A stretch of 64,000 bases of DNA from NCBI RefSeq assembly GCF_000376105.1, contig NZ_AQWM01000002.1, positions 124,001 through 188,000 of the forward strand, in the 5' to 3' direction. Positions 1 through 8,898 of the stretch are shown in pieces. The first letter of the stretch is position 1. Each line of letters begins with the position of its first letter. Position numbers and translations under genes: made by a program. The notes beneath the pieces are model-generated. The model did not search any database. It worked only from the letters and a program-made list of their open reading frames with translations, and had not been told where the DNA came from. The stretch is from Asticcacaulis benevestitus DSM 16100 = ATCC BAA-896 (GTDB lineage: Bacteria; Pseudomonadota; Alphaproteobacteria; Caulobacterales; Caulobacteraceae).

Positions 1-2086
1 CGCCGACGCCGACCAGCACCGCGAAGGTGTGCGGGTCCATGGCTTCCGAAGTGCGGACGATGATCGAAACGAACGAACGCAGCCCCTGTTGCACGAGGCG
101 CGAGTGGACGGCGGCGGCGGCCAGGATCATCGGCACGCCCATGAGATCGGCCGACAGGGCTTCATCGCTCAGCACGATCATGCTGGCCTTGTCGTTGCTC
201 ACGGCCTTGACGGCTTCGTCACGCAGGCGTTCGAGCGCGGCGCTCAGGCCGGCACCCGGCAAGGCGCCTTCGCCCGGCACGGGGAAGGTACAGTCGAGCT
301 TGGCGACATGGCCGACATTATCAAACGTGATCATGCGCTGATACATCAGCGTGCTGAGGAACGGGCTTTCCAGCACGAAGACGTCAGTCTGGGCCTCGTC
401 CTCGGCCAGGATGTTGCCAAGGTTCTTGAAGCGCGTCTTGAGCGACATCCCTTGCGCTTCGCGCAACGGATCGATCGGCGGGTTGGTGACCTGCGCGAAG
501 TTCTGGCGGAAATAGTGCGCGATCGGACGCCACTGCTCGGAAAGCACGGCAAGCGGCGTATCGTCGCCCATCGAGCCGATGGCTTCCTTGCCGTCCTTCA
601 CCATGGCGTCGAGGACCGTATCGAGGTCTTCGAGCGTGAAGCCGGCAGCGATCTGGCGACGATGCAGTTCTTCGCCGAAATAGACGCGCGGCTCCGGCCC
701 CGGCATGATCAGGGGTTCCAGATCGACCATGTTTTCCAGCCAGCCCGAATAGTTGTGCTTGGCCGCCAGAGCGTCGATGATTTCATCCTCGCCGTAGAGC
801 TTGCCGCCTTCGAGATCGACCGCGATCATACGGCCGGGCGCGATGTGGATGCGGCGCGAAATGCGCTCTTCGGCCACGCCGGTCATGCCGGCTTCGGAAC
901 CGACGATCAGCAGGCCGTCCTTGGTTTCGGTGACGCGCAGAGGGCGCAGGCCGTTGCGGTCCTTGCCGGCGATGACCCAGCGGCCGTCAGTGGCGCAGAT
1001 GGCGGCGGGGCCGTCCCACGGCTCCATCACGGCGTTGCAATAGGCGTAGAGCGCCTTGTTGGCGTCGGAAGCCGTCTCGTCATTGGCGGTGGCTTCGGGA
1101 ATCAGCAGCGCCTTGGCCATCGGCGCCGAGCGGCCGGCGCGGACCAGCAGTTCGAACACGTTGTCGAGCGCGGCAGAATCGGAGCCACGCGGCTGGATGA
1201 CCGGCTTCACGTCCGAGGCCTGATCGCCAAAGGTGGTGGCGGCCATGCGGATCTCGTGCGACTTCATCCAGTTGATGTTGCCACGCAGGGTGTTGATTTC
1301 ACCGTTGTGCGCCAGCATGCGGAAGGGCTGGGCCAGACGCCATTCGGGGAAGGTGTTGGTCGAGAAACGCTGGTGGAAGATAGCGACCGACGAGGTGAAG
1401 TCCGGGTCCTTCAGGTCGAGATAGAAGTCATCGACCGACTCGGCGCGGAACATGCCCTTATAGATCAGGGTCTTGGCCGAGAACGAGCAGAGATAGAAAT
1501 CGCCGAGGTGGGCGTCATCGACACGCTTCTCGATGCGTCGACGGCAAAGGAACATGGCGCGTTCCAGCGCTTCGCCTTCCAGACCTTCCGGCGCCGCCAT
1601 CATGATCTGTTCGATTTCCGGACGCGTCGCCATGGCGCGCTCACCGAGCTGCGTCACGTCGACCGGCGCCTGACGCCAGCCATAGAGGAAGAAGCCCGAA
1701 CGCAGGATTTCCGATTCCACGATGGTGCGGGCGGTTTCCTGGGCGCCGAGATCGGTGCGCGGCAGGAAGACCTGACCAACGAGGATTGGGCCGGAGCGCG
1801 GCTTGTGGCCGATGTTCTCGATCTGCTTGCGGAAGAAGGCCTGCGGCACATTGATCATGATGCCGGCGCCATCGCCCGACTTGCCGTCGGCATCGACGGC
1901 GCCGCGGTGGAACAGGGCTTTCAGCGCCTTGACGGCCAGTTCGACGACCTCACGTTTTTGCGAGCCATCGATGGAACAGACGACGCCGACGCCGCAGGCC
2001 GAGATTTCGGATTCCGGATCGTAGGCGTGGCCGTCGATCAGGCGCTGACGTTGGTCTTGGTAGTGCTTGTAAGAGTCGAAGGTCAT
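1..2086 (-). CDS. gltB: Glutamate synthase large subunit, N-terminal part (partial)
   Basis: This is the NADPH-dependent glutamate synthase alpha chain, which takes the amide nitrogen of glutamine to make two glutamates from 2-oxoglutarate. About 695 N-terminal residues are present and the reading frame runs off the left edge; the family is about 1500 residues long. The class II glutamine amidotransferase nucleophile is visible as Cys31 in SACGVGVVCSIDG, which implies removal of a short propeptide, and KSGDGAGIMINVPQAFF follows. The start ATG lies two bases after the gltD stop, so the two genes form one gltD-gltB transcript. The partner is the GltD subunit. The identity is secure. Confidence 0.95.
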   Translation of the reverse strand, partial: MTFDSYKHYQDQRQRLIDGHAYDPESEISACGVGVVCSIDGSQKREVVELAVKALKALFHRGAVDADGKSGDGAGIMINVPQAFFRKQIENIGHKPRSGPILVGQVFLPRTDLGAQETARTIVESEILRSGFFLYGWRQAPVDVTQLGERAMATRPEIEQIMMAAPEGLEGEALERAMFLCRRRIEKRVDDAHLGDFYLCSFSAKTLIYKGMFRAESVDDFYLDLKDPDFTSSVAIFHQRFSTNTFPEWRLAQPFRMLAHNGEINTLRGNINWMKSHEIRMAATTFGDQASDVKPVIQPRGSDSAALDNVFELLVRAGRSAPMAKALLIPEATANDETASDANKALYAYCNAVMEPWDGPAAICATDGRWVIAGKDRNGLRPLRVTETKDGLLIVGSEAGMTGVAEERISRRIHIAPGRMIAVDLEGGKLYGEDEIIDALAAKHNYSGWLENMVDLEPLIMPGPEPRVYFGEELHRRQIAAGFTLEDLDTVLDAMVKDGKEAIGSMGDDTPLAVLSEQWRPIAHYFRQNFAQVTNPPIDPLREAQGMSLKTRFKNLGNILAEDEAQTDVFVLESPFLSTLMYQRMITFDNVGHVAKLDCTFPVPGEGALPGAGLSAALERLRDEAVKAVSNDKASMIVLSDEALSADLMGVPMILAAAAVHSRLVQQGLRSFVSIIVRTSEAMDPHTFAVLVGVG

Positions 2087-2088
2087 GA

Positions 2089-3567
2089 TTATTCCGCAGC
2101 TCCCAGCGCGTAGGAGGAAGGCTCGCCATTGGCGTTGGCCGGTACAAGTAATTCGGTTTGGAGATAGTGGTGGATGTCGGCGGCGGCGTCCTGCCCCTCG
2201 CGGACAGCCCACACCACGAGCGATGCGCCACGGACGATATCGCCCGCCGCGAAGACGCCCTTGACGGTGGTGGCGAACTCGCCGGCCATCACCTTGAGGG
2301 TGCCCCAGCGCGACACTTCGAGCTTGGGTTCATTGAACAGCACCGGCAGATTTTCCGGCTCGAAACCGAGCGCCTCGATGATCAAATCGGCGGGCAGGTC
2401 GGCTTCGTTGCCGTGGATGTCTTCGATGCCCTGACGGCCTTGCGCGTCCGGCGTGGTCAGGCGCATGCGCTGGATCTTGAGGCCCGTCACCGTGTCGGCA
2501 TCGCCGAGGACGGCTTTCGGGGCCGACAGCCACTCGAAACGCACGCCTTCTTCTTCGGCATTGGAGACTTCTCGGTCCGAACCCGGCATGTTGGCGCGGT
2601 CACGGCGATAGACGCAGGTCACCGACTTGGCGCCCTGACGGGTGGCGGTGCGCACGCAGTCCATGGCGGTGTCGCCGCCGCCGATAACGACAACGTGCTT
2701 GCCTTCGGCATTGAGACGGCCATTGGCGAAATCTTCGATCTGATCACCGAAACCGACCTTGTTGGCCGTGATCAGGTAATCGAGCGCGGCGACCACGCCC
2801 TTCGAGCCACAGCCCGGCACCGACAGGCGGCGCGTCTTGTAGACGCCGGTGGCGATCAGCACGGCGTCATGCTTCTCGCGCAGTTCCTCAAACGTGAGGT
2901 GATCGTCGGCGCCGATGTCGGTGTTCATGACGTATTCGACGCCCGAAGCGGCCAGGCGGTCTGTGCGGCGCGCCACGACGTGCTTTTCCAGCTTGAACGA
3001 CGGGATACCGTAAACCAGCAGGCCGCCGGCGCGATCATAGCGGTCATAGATGGTGACCTTGTAGCCTTGCGTGCGCAGACGATCAGCGGCAGCGATGCCG
3101 GCCGGCCCTGCGCCGATAATGCCGATCGATTGCGAACGCTCGACTTCCGGCACGATCGGCTCGATCCAGCCGTTCTCAAAGGCCATATCGCCGAGATAGC
3201 GCTCCACGCTGCCGATGGTGACGTTCTGCCAGCCCGATTGTTCGAGCACGCAGGAGCCTTCGCACAGACGGTCCTGCGGACAGATACGGCCGCAGATTTC
3301 CGGCAGGGTCGAGGTCGCCGCCGACAGCTCCCAGGCTTCCTGCGGACGGCCTTCGGCGGTCAGGCGCAGCCAGTCGGGGATGTTGTTCGACAGGGGGCAG
3401 CCATGCTGACAGAAGGGCACGCCGCACTGGGCGCAGCGCGAGGCCTGATGCGAGGCCTGTGTCGGTTTGAAGTCGGCATAGATCTCGTTGAAATTCTCGA
3501 TGCGTGTCTTCGCATCGGTTTTCGCCGGTGTCTTTTTGACTTCAATCACGAAACGGTTCGTATCCAT
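2089..3567 (-). CDS. gltD: Glutamate synthase small subunit (NADPH, FeS, FAD)
   Basis: This 492-residue subunit oxidises NADPH and passes electrons through FAD and iron-sulfur clusters to GltB. The N-terminus carries two cysteine groups, at about 45/48/53/57 and 92/96/102/106, which ligate 4Fe-4S clusters. A GAGPAGIAAAD dinucleotide fold lies near residue 151 and a second one, GGGDTAMD, near 297. The length is normal for the family. It is the first gene of a two-gene operon with gltB, two bases apart. A GAGAAGG ribosome site precedes the ATG. The long leader upstream is structured (see 3741-3902). Confidence 0.95.
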   Translation of the reverse strand: MDTNRFVIEVKKTPAKTDAKTRIENFNEIYADFKPTQASHQASRCAQCGVPFCQHGCPLSNNIPDWLRLTAEGRPQEAWELSAATSTLPEICGRICPQDRLCEGSCVLEQSGWQNVTIGSVERYLGDMAFENGWIEPIVPEVERSQSIGIIGAGPAGIAAADRLRTQGYKVTIYDRYDRAGGLLVYGIPSFKLEKHVVARRTDRLAASGVEYVMNTDIGADDHLTFEELREKHDAVLIATGVYKTRRLSVPGCGSKGVVAALDYLITANKVGFGDQIEDFANGRLNAEGKHVVVIGGGDTAMDCVRTATRQGAKSVTCVYRRDRANMPGSDREVSNAEEEGVRFEWLSAPKAVLGDADTVTGLKIQRMRLTTPDAQGRQGIEDIHGNEADLPADLIIEALGFEPENLPVLFNEPKLEVSRWGTLKVMAGEFATTVKGVFAAGDIVRGASLVVWAVREGQDAAADIHHYLQTELLVPANANGEPSSYALGAAE

Positions 3568-3740
3568 CTCACTACCTTCTCACTCGAAGCGAGCCCAGCG
3601 GCCCAATACTCTCTAACAAGCGTGCTAAAAGCGCAAAACCCTTGCAAAGAAAAGTTCTAATCTCAATCCCGGCAAACGTTCGGCGGCTTTTTTACCACAG
3701 ATGACATATTTGCCGTTTGTTGTTTCTTTTGTTACCAGCT

Positions 3741-3902
3741 CAAGGCCGCATGGCTCGGCGAAACCTCGCCTCTGACCACCTGGCCTTGCCGAAGCGAAAG
3801 CTTCGGAAGTCTATAACGCCTCAGGGCCCTGACATGCGAACCCCCTCGGCTGACCTCGCGACCGCCCGCTTCCGGGTGGGTCTCTGGTCAATCGCGAGGG
3901 GG
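3741..3902. other. Dense RNA-like secondary structure between amtB and gltD
   Basis: This intergenic block has no convincing gene but several near-perfect stems. CAAGGCC at 3741-3747 pairs with GGCCTTG at 3782-3788, enclosing a GGCGA/TCGCC hairpin at 3757-3770. CCGAAGC-GAAA-GCTTCGG at 3789-3806 is a 7-bp stem with a GNRA loop. CAGGGCCCTG at 3822-3831 is a palindrome. CCTCGCGA at 3854-3861 pairs with TCGCGAGG at 3892-3899, while CCCCCTCG at 3841-3848 could instead pair with CGAGGGGG at 3895-3902, so the two pairings exclude each other. On the minus strand it would form part of the leader of gltD. It could also be an independent small RNA on either strand. I cannot match it to a known family. 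Confidence 0.45.
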
Positions 3903-3934
3903 AAAACTCAGTCCAGCCTTTCAGCCTTTTGATT

Positions 3935-5245
3935 TTATCCGTGCAGGGTCTCCCCGTGCTGCGATTGATCGAGACCCTCGATCTCCTCTTCCTCTGTTAC
4001 GCGAAGGCCTGTTGTGTATTTGCAGACCATGAGGATAAGGAAGGTAACCAGAGCGCTCCAGCCGATGACCACCACAAGGCCAATCAACTGTTTGAGCACG
4101 GTGGCGTGGGCCGCCGCGTCGCCTGTATTTATCGTTGTGTCGACGAACACCGCCGTCAGCAGGGCGCCGACGAAACCGCCGATGCCGTGGACGCCGAAGG
4201 CGTCGAGGCTGTCATCGTAGCGGAACATGTTCTTGACGTAGGTCGTGCCGAAATAGCAGGCCACGCCGGTCAGGAGCCCGATGGCCAGGGCGCCCGTCGG
4301 GTTGACGAAGCCGGCCGCCGGGGTGATGCCGACGAGACCGGCCACGAGACCGGAAACCATGCCGAGCAGGGTCGGCTGCTTGCGCTCGATCCATTCGGGA
4401 ATAATCCAGCCGACTGCGCCGGTCATGGCGGCAACGATCGTGTTGAGCATGGCCACGCTGGCCAGCGAATCCGCCTCCCATTCCGAACCGGCGTTAAAAC
4501 CGATCCAGCCGACCAGCAGCATGGAGGCGCCGATCATGGTGTAGCCAAGGTTATGCGGGGCCATGTTGTCGCGGCCGAAACCCTTGCGCTTGCCGATGAC
4601 CAGACAGGCGACCAGACCGGCGACACCGGAATTGACGTGCACCACGGCGCCGCCGGCGAAATCGAGCACGCCCATGGCGCCCAGGAAACCACCGCCCCAC
4701 ACCCAGTGACAGACCGGCGCATAGACCAGCACGCTCCACAGGGCGACAAACAGGCAGAAAGCGGAGAACTTCATGCGCTCAGCGATCGCGCCGGCGATCA
4801 GGGCCGGCGTGATGATGGCGAAGGTCATCTGATAGGCGACCCAGAGATATTCCGGCAGGTGCGGCGCGGCGCTATAGGCCGTGTCCGGCTTGACGCCATT
4901 CAGCAAGGCGACATCAAAACCGCCGATGAACTTGTTGATGAAGCTGGCCGCATCACCACCGCCGACGCCAAAGGCAAAGCTGTAGCCGATGAAGATCCAG
5001 ATCACCGAGGCGATGACCGAGGTGGCGACCGATTGGGCGAGCGTCGAGAGCAGGTTTTTCTTGCGCACCATGCCGCCGTAAAACAGCGCCAGCCCCGGCA
5101 GGGTCATGAACAGCACGAGGCAGGTGGCGACCAGCATCCAGGCGGTATCGCCGGCGCTGAGATCAAGCACAGCCTGATGCGCCAGCAGTGCGGGCTTCGC
5201 CGCCCCTGCCGTTGCCGCCGCTGCACTGACCTGTAATATCGCCAT
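3935..5245 (-). CDS. amtB: Ammonium transporter AmtB
   Basis: This 436-residue inner-membrane ammonia channel of the Amt/Rh family has about 11 hydrophobic segments after a short Ala-rich N-terminus. The two pore histidines are visible in DFAGGAVVHVNSG (about residue 205) and DAFGVHGIGG (about residue 360). The cytosolic tail ends EEEEIEGLDQSQHGETLHG, the form that PII proteins bind in the family. No glnK/PII gene is adjacent, which is unusual because glnK normally precedes amtB. The next gene downstream in the same direction is gltD, consistent with a nitrogen assimilation locus. I saw no clear sigma-54 site in the 250 bases upstream. Confidence 0.95.
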   Translation of the reverse strand: MAILQVSAAAATAGAAKPALLAHQAVLDLSAGDTAWMLVATCLVLFMTLPGLALFYGGMVRKKNLLSTLAQSVATSVIASVIWIFIGYSFAFGVGGGDAASFINKFIGGFDVALLNGVKPDTAYSAAPHLPEYLWVAYQMTFAIITPALIAGAIAERMKFSAFCLFVALWSVLVYAPVCHWVWGGGFLGAMGVLDFAGGAVVHVNSGVAGLVACLVIGKRKGFGRDNMAPHNLGYTMIGASMLLVGWIGFNAGSEWEADSLASVAMLNTIVAAMTGAVGWIIPEWIERKQPTLLGMVSGLVAGLVGITPAAGFVNPTGALAIGLLTGVACYFGTTYVKNMFRYDDSLDAFGVHGIGGFVGALLTAVFVDTTINTGDAAAHATVLKQLIGLVVVIGWSALVTFLILMVCKYTTGLRVTEEEEIEGLDQSQHGETLHG

Positions 5246-5494
5246 ATGGTTTTAGCCTCTTAGTATTGCAAAGCCCGGCTCTTTACGCAGCACACCGTTT
5301 TTCAGCGCACGGACTTTTCATCCATGTGTGTGCACACGCGAGATCGAGGGTATTTTTTGTCCATAGCGGAAGATTGCCGCGATTAAAAGACAAATTTTTC
5401 CGCAAAGCCGACTCATTTTGAGAAATTTTCCGAACCCTTGGCAAAATACCGCGCCAGGCCGTCATATTGCTCAAGGAACGCGTCAGTTTGCTTT

Positions 5495-6655
5495 TCAGCC
5501 CTCAAACGACAGAACGGCCGCGACGATCTCATCCTGTGTGGCCGCATCGAGATAGGGGCTGAACGGCAGGCTGATCACGGTCTTCGACTTGGCCTCCGAG
5601 ACCGCCAGATCGCCGGTGCCAGAGGTGAACATGCTGTAGCCCGGCTGCTGATGCAGCGGAATCGGATAATAGACCGCCGATGGCACGCCCTTTTCGCGCA
5701 GGTGCAGCTGCAGCGCGTCGCGGTTGGCGTGCTCGATGGTGTATTGCGCCCAGGTCGAGACATAGCCTTCCTTGACGTGCGGCACCGAAATGACCTTGCC
5801 ACCCAGCAGCTCATTATAACGCCTGGCCACATTCTGACGCAGGGCGATTTCCTCGGCGAAGATGTTGAGCTTTTCGATCAACACCGCCGCCTGGATGGTA
5901 TCGAGGCGCGAATTCATGCCGATGCGGACATTGAGGTACTTGGCCTCGTGGGTATAGTTCATGGTCGCCGCGTCGGTGGCGGTGGCGCCGCCATGGACGC
6001 GGAACGACACCAAGCGCTCCATCAGGGCGTCGTCATTGGTGGCGACCGCGCCGCCATCGCCATAACAGCCCAGCGGCTTGGCCGGATAGAAGCTGGTCGC
6101 CGTCGCCACGCACCACTCCAGCGGCTGCTTGCCATCGATGGTGCAGCCAAAGGCCTGCGCCGAGTCGCAGATCAGATAGAGGCCGTACTTTTTGGCGATG
6201 ACCGAAAGCGCCGGATAATCGGCCGGCTGACCAAAGAGGTCGACGGCAATGATGGCGGCGGGCTTAAGCCGGCCCTCTTTAAGTACAGCCTCGATGGACG
6301 CTTCCAGCTTGACCGGATCGATATTGTAGGTGTCGGCCTGGATGTCGACGAACACCGGCTCGGCGCCGGTCATCGGCACGACTTCGGCGGTGGCAACAAA
6401 GGTAAAGGCCGGCACGAACACGGCATCGCCCTTACCGACACCCAATCCCAGCAGGATCAGCTCGATGGCGTCGGTGCCGTTGGCGCAGGACAGGGTGTGC
6501 TTCGAGCCGGCGAAGGCCGACATATTGGCCTCGAAGCTGCGCACCTCAGGCCCCATGATATAGGCGCCGTGCTTGATCACCTTGAGGACAGCCTCCTCGA
6601 TCTTCGCGCCGATACGTTCGCGCTGGATACCGAGGTCGATAAACGGAATTGCCAT
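5495..6655 (-). CDS. DegT/DnrJ/EryC1/StrS-family PLP sugar aminotransferase (WbpE/WlbC-like)
   Basis: This PLP-dependent enzyme of about 386 residues transfers an amino group to a nucleotide-linked ketosugar. The start is placed at MAIPFIDLGIQ because this is the family N-terminus; a longer reading frame adds 17 unconvincing residues. The GPEVRSFE N-terminal signature is present, CANGTDAIELIL is the cofactor-binding loop, CDSAQAFG holds the PLP aspartate, and SFYPAKPLGCYGDGGA holds the Schiff-base lysine. These motifs resemble WbpE/WlbC enzymes that aminate UDP-3-keto-GlcNAcA, but the exact substrate is inferred. It stands alone, with no partner dehydrogenase next to it, and lies 7.5 kb from the pseudaminic acid genes. 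Confidence 0.85.
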   Translation of the reverse strand: MAIPFIDLGIQRERIGAKIEEAVLKVIKHGAYIMGPEVRSFEANMSAFAGSKHTLSCANGTDAIELILLGLGVGKGDAVFVPAFTFVATAEVVPMTGAEPVFVDIQADTYNIDPVKLEASIEAVLKEGRLKPAAIIAVDLFGQPADYPALSVIAKKYGLYLICDSAQAFGCTIDGKQPLEWCVATATSFYPAKPLGCYGDGGAVATNDDALMERLVSFRVHGGATATDAATMNYTHEAKYLNVRIGMNSRLDTIQAAVLIEKLNIFAEEIALRQNVARRYNELLGGKVISVPHVKEGYVSTWAQYTIEHANRDALQLHLREKGVPSAVYYPIPLHQQPGYSMFTSGTGDLAVSEAKSKTVISLPFSPYLDAATQDEIVAAVLSFEG

Positions 6656-6776
6656 GATACTTGAACCTTGAAGCTGCCCGCCCGCCTGAATGTTGTAAGC
6701 GGCCATTTGCCTTTAAAGCGCCCAAGGATTCAATGCACCTCAAAAGACATTACCCAAGGTTTCAGTAAAGCTTAAC

Positions 6777-6788
6777 ATCGTATACGAT
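6777..6788. promoter_or_regulatory. 12-bp perfect palindrome, possible operator
   Basis: ATCGTATACGAT is a perfect palindrome that lies just upstream of a sigma-70-like promoter on the plus strand and about 120 bases before the minus-strand aminotransferase start. The position suits a repressor or activator site. No regulator can be named from the sequence. Confidence 0.3.
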
Positions 6789-6793
6789 TTTAG

Positions 6794-6822
6794 TTGATGC
6801 CGACACGCGAGACCGCTATAGA
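6794..6822 (+). promoter_or_regulatory. Putative sigma-70 promoter
   Basis: TTGATG at 6794-6799 and TATAGA at 6817-6822 are separated by 17 bases. Transcription would begin near 6829 and run into the structured segment that precedes the small gene at 6974. Confidence 0.45.
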
Positions 6823-6828
6823 GAGCGC

Positions 6829-6960
6829 GCATCAAGAGCGGATCATCTCCGCGCCAACCTGCCTTCCCCGGCAAGGTGGCGGCTCATCAAAGAGCGATGC
6901 GGCCGATGTCCGGCAACGAAACGGGATCTATCCAGCCTCCCTTTCGAGACCTTCATGCTT
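6829..6960 (+). other. Structured leader candidate upstream of a small gene
   Basis: About 130 untranslated bases after the predicted promoter fold into several short hairpins: CGGA/TCCG, a roughly 10-bp stem GCCAACCTGCC/GGCAAGGTGGC with two bulged A residues, and GCTC-ATCAAA-GAGC. The stretch CTCATCAAAGAGC followed by GGCCGATG and GGCAAC superficially resembles a SAM-I riboswitch core, but the GGAGGGA and GGTGCCAATTCC blocks of that class are missing. Function unknown. Confidence 0.3.
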
Positions 6961-6973
6961 ATGGGCCTGAAAC

Positions 6974-7270
6974 TTGAACGCGCACGTCTCCTTCACCGAA
7001 CCCGACGACGATCTGGCCCGCGATGTTTTCGCCAGCCTCAGCCACATCGTTTCCCTCACCACGCTGTCTCCTTTTGACATCGACAGCGCCGTCAGCCGCA
7101 TGGGTCTGGCTATAAGCCGCTTGCAGCAATACAGGCTGAGTGGCGTTTACCAGCATCGCTTCCGCGTGAGCGGCTTGACGCCCGGGGAAGCCCGCCGCAT
7201 GACCGACCGCCTGGCGCACCTGCCCGGCGTCGCCGGGGCGCAGGTCGAACACCTGATCAGCCGTGTATAA
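6974..7270 (+). CDS. Hypothetical small protein, 98 residues
   Basis: I do not recognise this gene. The frame opens at TTG with an in-frame stop just upstream, so no ATG start is available before residue 44. The second half, HRFRVSGLTPGEARRMTDRLAHLPGVAGAQVEHL, has the beta-alpha-beta rhythm of a small ferredoxin-like or ACT-type regulatory domain, with a GV pair like those in ACT folds, but this is only a visual impression. It lies after a predicted promoter and a structured leader, which supports its being expressed. An antisense frame of similar length looks non-coding. Confidence 0.45.
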   Translation: MNAHVSFTEPDDDLARDVFASLSHIVSLTTLSPFDIDSAVSRMGLAISRLQQYRLSGVYQHRFRVSGLTPGEARRMTDRLAHLPGVAGAQVEHLISRV

Positions 7271-7439
7271 TTTCATCCGGATAATTTCAAAATCTACGGT
7301 CTCTGCCGATGACAAACCACTATTGTCTGACTATATAGAGGCGCACAACATTCCCTTGTGAGCGCTACCACAACGGCCTATAGAGCCGTCCCAGTGCTTG
7401 CTTCATAATGCCACACACATCCTCAGGAGAGCTTCGGCC

Positions 7440-8873
7440 ATGACCACTAAAGGCAATCTGATCAACGGCGAATGGGTCGTCATCGACAAGACCTTCAACG
7501 ATATCAATCCTTCGGACACCAACGACATCGTCGGCACCTATTCGACCGCCGGTGAAGCCGAGGTCTCGGCCGCCATCGCCGCGGCGAAGGAAGCCTTCAA
7601 GACCTGGCAGTTCTCGACGCCGCAACAACGCTTCGACGTGCTCGACAACGCCGGCACCGAAATCCTCGCCCGCAAGGCCGAACTCGGCGCGCTGTTGTCG
7701 CGCGAAGAAGGCAAGACCCTGCCGGAAGGTATCGGCGAAGTCACCCGCGCCGGCCATATCTTCAAGTATTTCGCCGGTGAAGCCCTGCGCGCCCATGGCG
7801 AAGTGCTCGATTCCGTCCGTCCTGGCGTCAAGGTGGAAATCACCCGCGAGCCGGTCGGCGTCATTGGCCTGATTTGCCCGTGGAACTTCCCCATCGCCAT
7901 CCCGGCCTGGAAGATGGCCCCGGCCATCGCTTTCGGCAACACGGTTGTCTGCAAGCCCGCCGAACTGACCCCCGCCTGTGCGTGGGAACTGGCCGACATC
8001 CTCAACCGCGCCGGCCTGCCCAAGGGCGTGCTGAACGTGGTCTTCGCCCGTGGCTCGGTCGCCGGCCCGCTGCTGATCGACGGCTGTGACGCCATCTCTT
8101 TCACCGGCTCCGTGCCCACCGGCACCCGCGTCCGTGATCAAGCGGTCGCAAAAGGCAAGCGCGTCCAGTGCGAAATGGGCGGCAAGAACCCCGTCGTTGT
8201 GCTCGATGACGCCGACCTCAACATCGCCGTCAATTCGGTGCTGAACTCGTCCTTCTTCTCCTCCGGTCACCGCTGCACGGCTTCGTCGCGCATCATCGTC
8301 ACCGAAGGCATCGCAGACCAGTTCGTCGCCAAGCTCGCCGAAGCCGCCAAGGCCATCAAGGTCGGCGACTCGCGCGCTGACGGCGTCCAGATGGGCCCGA
8401 TCGCTTCGCAGGAACAACTCACCATCGCCCGTGACGCGGTCGCCAAGGCCAAGGCTGAAGGCGGCGTCGTGCTCTCCGGCGGCGAAGACCTGACCTTTGG
8501 CACCCCCGGCTACTATTACGCCCCGACCCTGATCGACAAAACCACACCGGACATGTCGATCAACAAGGAAGAGGTCTTCGGACCGGTCGCCTCGGTCATC
8601 CGCGTCAAGGATCTCGAAGAAGCCATCAAGGTCGCCAACGACACCGAGTTTGGTCTGTCGGCAGGCATCTGCACCTCGTCGCTGAAGTCGGCCGAAACCT
8701 TCAAGCGCCATTCGGAAGCCGGCATGGTCATGGTCAACCTGCCGACCGCCGGTGTTGACTACCACGTCCCGTTCGGTGGCCGTAAGGGTTCCAGCTTCGG
8801 CCCGCGCGAACAAGGCGCCTACGCGAAGGAATTCTACACCATCGTGAAGACGGCTTATCAGTTCGCCGGTTAA
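7440..8873 (+). CDS. NAD(P)-dependent aldehyde dehydrogenase, 2,5-dioxovalerate (KGSA) dehydrogenase-like
   Basis: This 477-residue member of the ALDH superfamily oxidises an aldehyde to an acid. The start is the ATG after AGGAGAG; a 14-residue upstream extension is discarded. PWNFPIAIPAWKMAPAIAFGN and CKPAELTP are the cofactor-binding motifs, CEMGGKNP holds the general-base glutamate, and SSGHRCTASSR holds the catalytic cysteine near residue 287. The C-terminal VDYHVPFGGRKGSSFGPREQG is typical of alpha-ketoglutaric semialdehyde dehydrogenases, the last step of oxidative pentose and hexarate breakdown in many proteobacteria. No sugar catabolism genes are nearby, so the substrate is inferred. 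A terminator follows directly. Confidence 0.88.
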   Translation: MTTKGNLINGEWVVIDKTFNDINPSDTNDIVGTYSTAGEAEVSAAIAAAKEAFKTWQFSTPQQRFDVLDNAGTEILARKAELGALLSREEGKTLPEGIGEVTRAGHIFKYFAGEALRAHGEVLDSVRPGVKVEITREPVGVIGLICPWNFPIAIPAWKMAPAIAFGNTVVCKPAELTPACAWELADILNRAGLPKGVLNVVFARGSVAGPLLIDGCDAISFTGSVPTGTRVRDQAVAKGKRVQCEMGGKNPVVVLDDADLNIAVNSVLNSSFFSSGHRCTASSRIIVTEGIADQFVAKLAEAAKAIKVGDSRADGVQMGPIASQEQLTIARDAVAKAKAEGGVVLSGGEDLTFGTPGYYYAPTLIDKTTPDMSINKEEVFGPVASVIRVKDLEEAIKVANDTEFGLSAGICTSSLKSAETFKRHSEAGMVMVNLPTAGVDYHVPFGGRKGSSFGPREQGAYAKEFYTIVKTAYQFAG

Positions 8874-8898
8874 ACCGTCCGAACACGGATGAAATGAA

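Noticed and set aside
29-2113. Long plus-strand open frame of 694 codons opposite gltB
   Set aside because: It is an antisense frame caused by high GC content; the minus strand encodes clear GltB motifs. The same applies to plus-strand frames opposite atpA, atpD and atpG (56129-60225) and opposite the aminotransferase (5438-6664).
3741-3902. tmRNA, RNase P RNA, 6S RNA or SRP RNA
   Set aside because: No tag-peptide sequence, no conserved RNase P core, no GGAAGCAG SRP loop and no long single hairpin with a central bubble were found.
3717-3932. 71-residue plus-strand gene between gltD and amtB
   Set aside because: Its sequence has no protein-like features and lies across the strong RNA hairpins.
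5246-5494. Sigma-54 promoter for amtB
   Set aside because: The only TTGC-like site lacks the GG element at the proper distance.
6829-6960. SAM-I riboswitch
   Set aside because: CTCATCAAAGAGC, GGCCGATG and GGCAAC look similar, but GGAGGGA and GGTGCCAATTCC are missing and no methionine gene follows.
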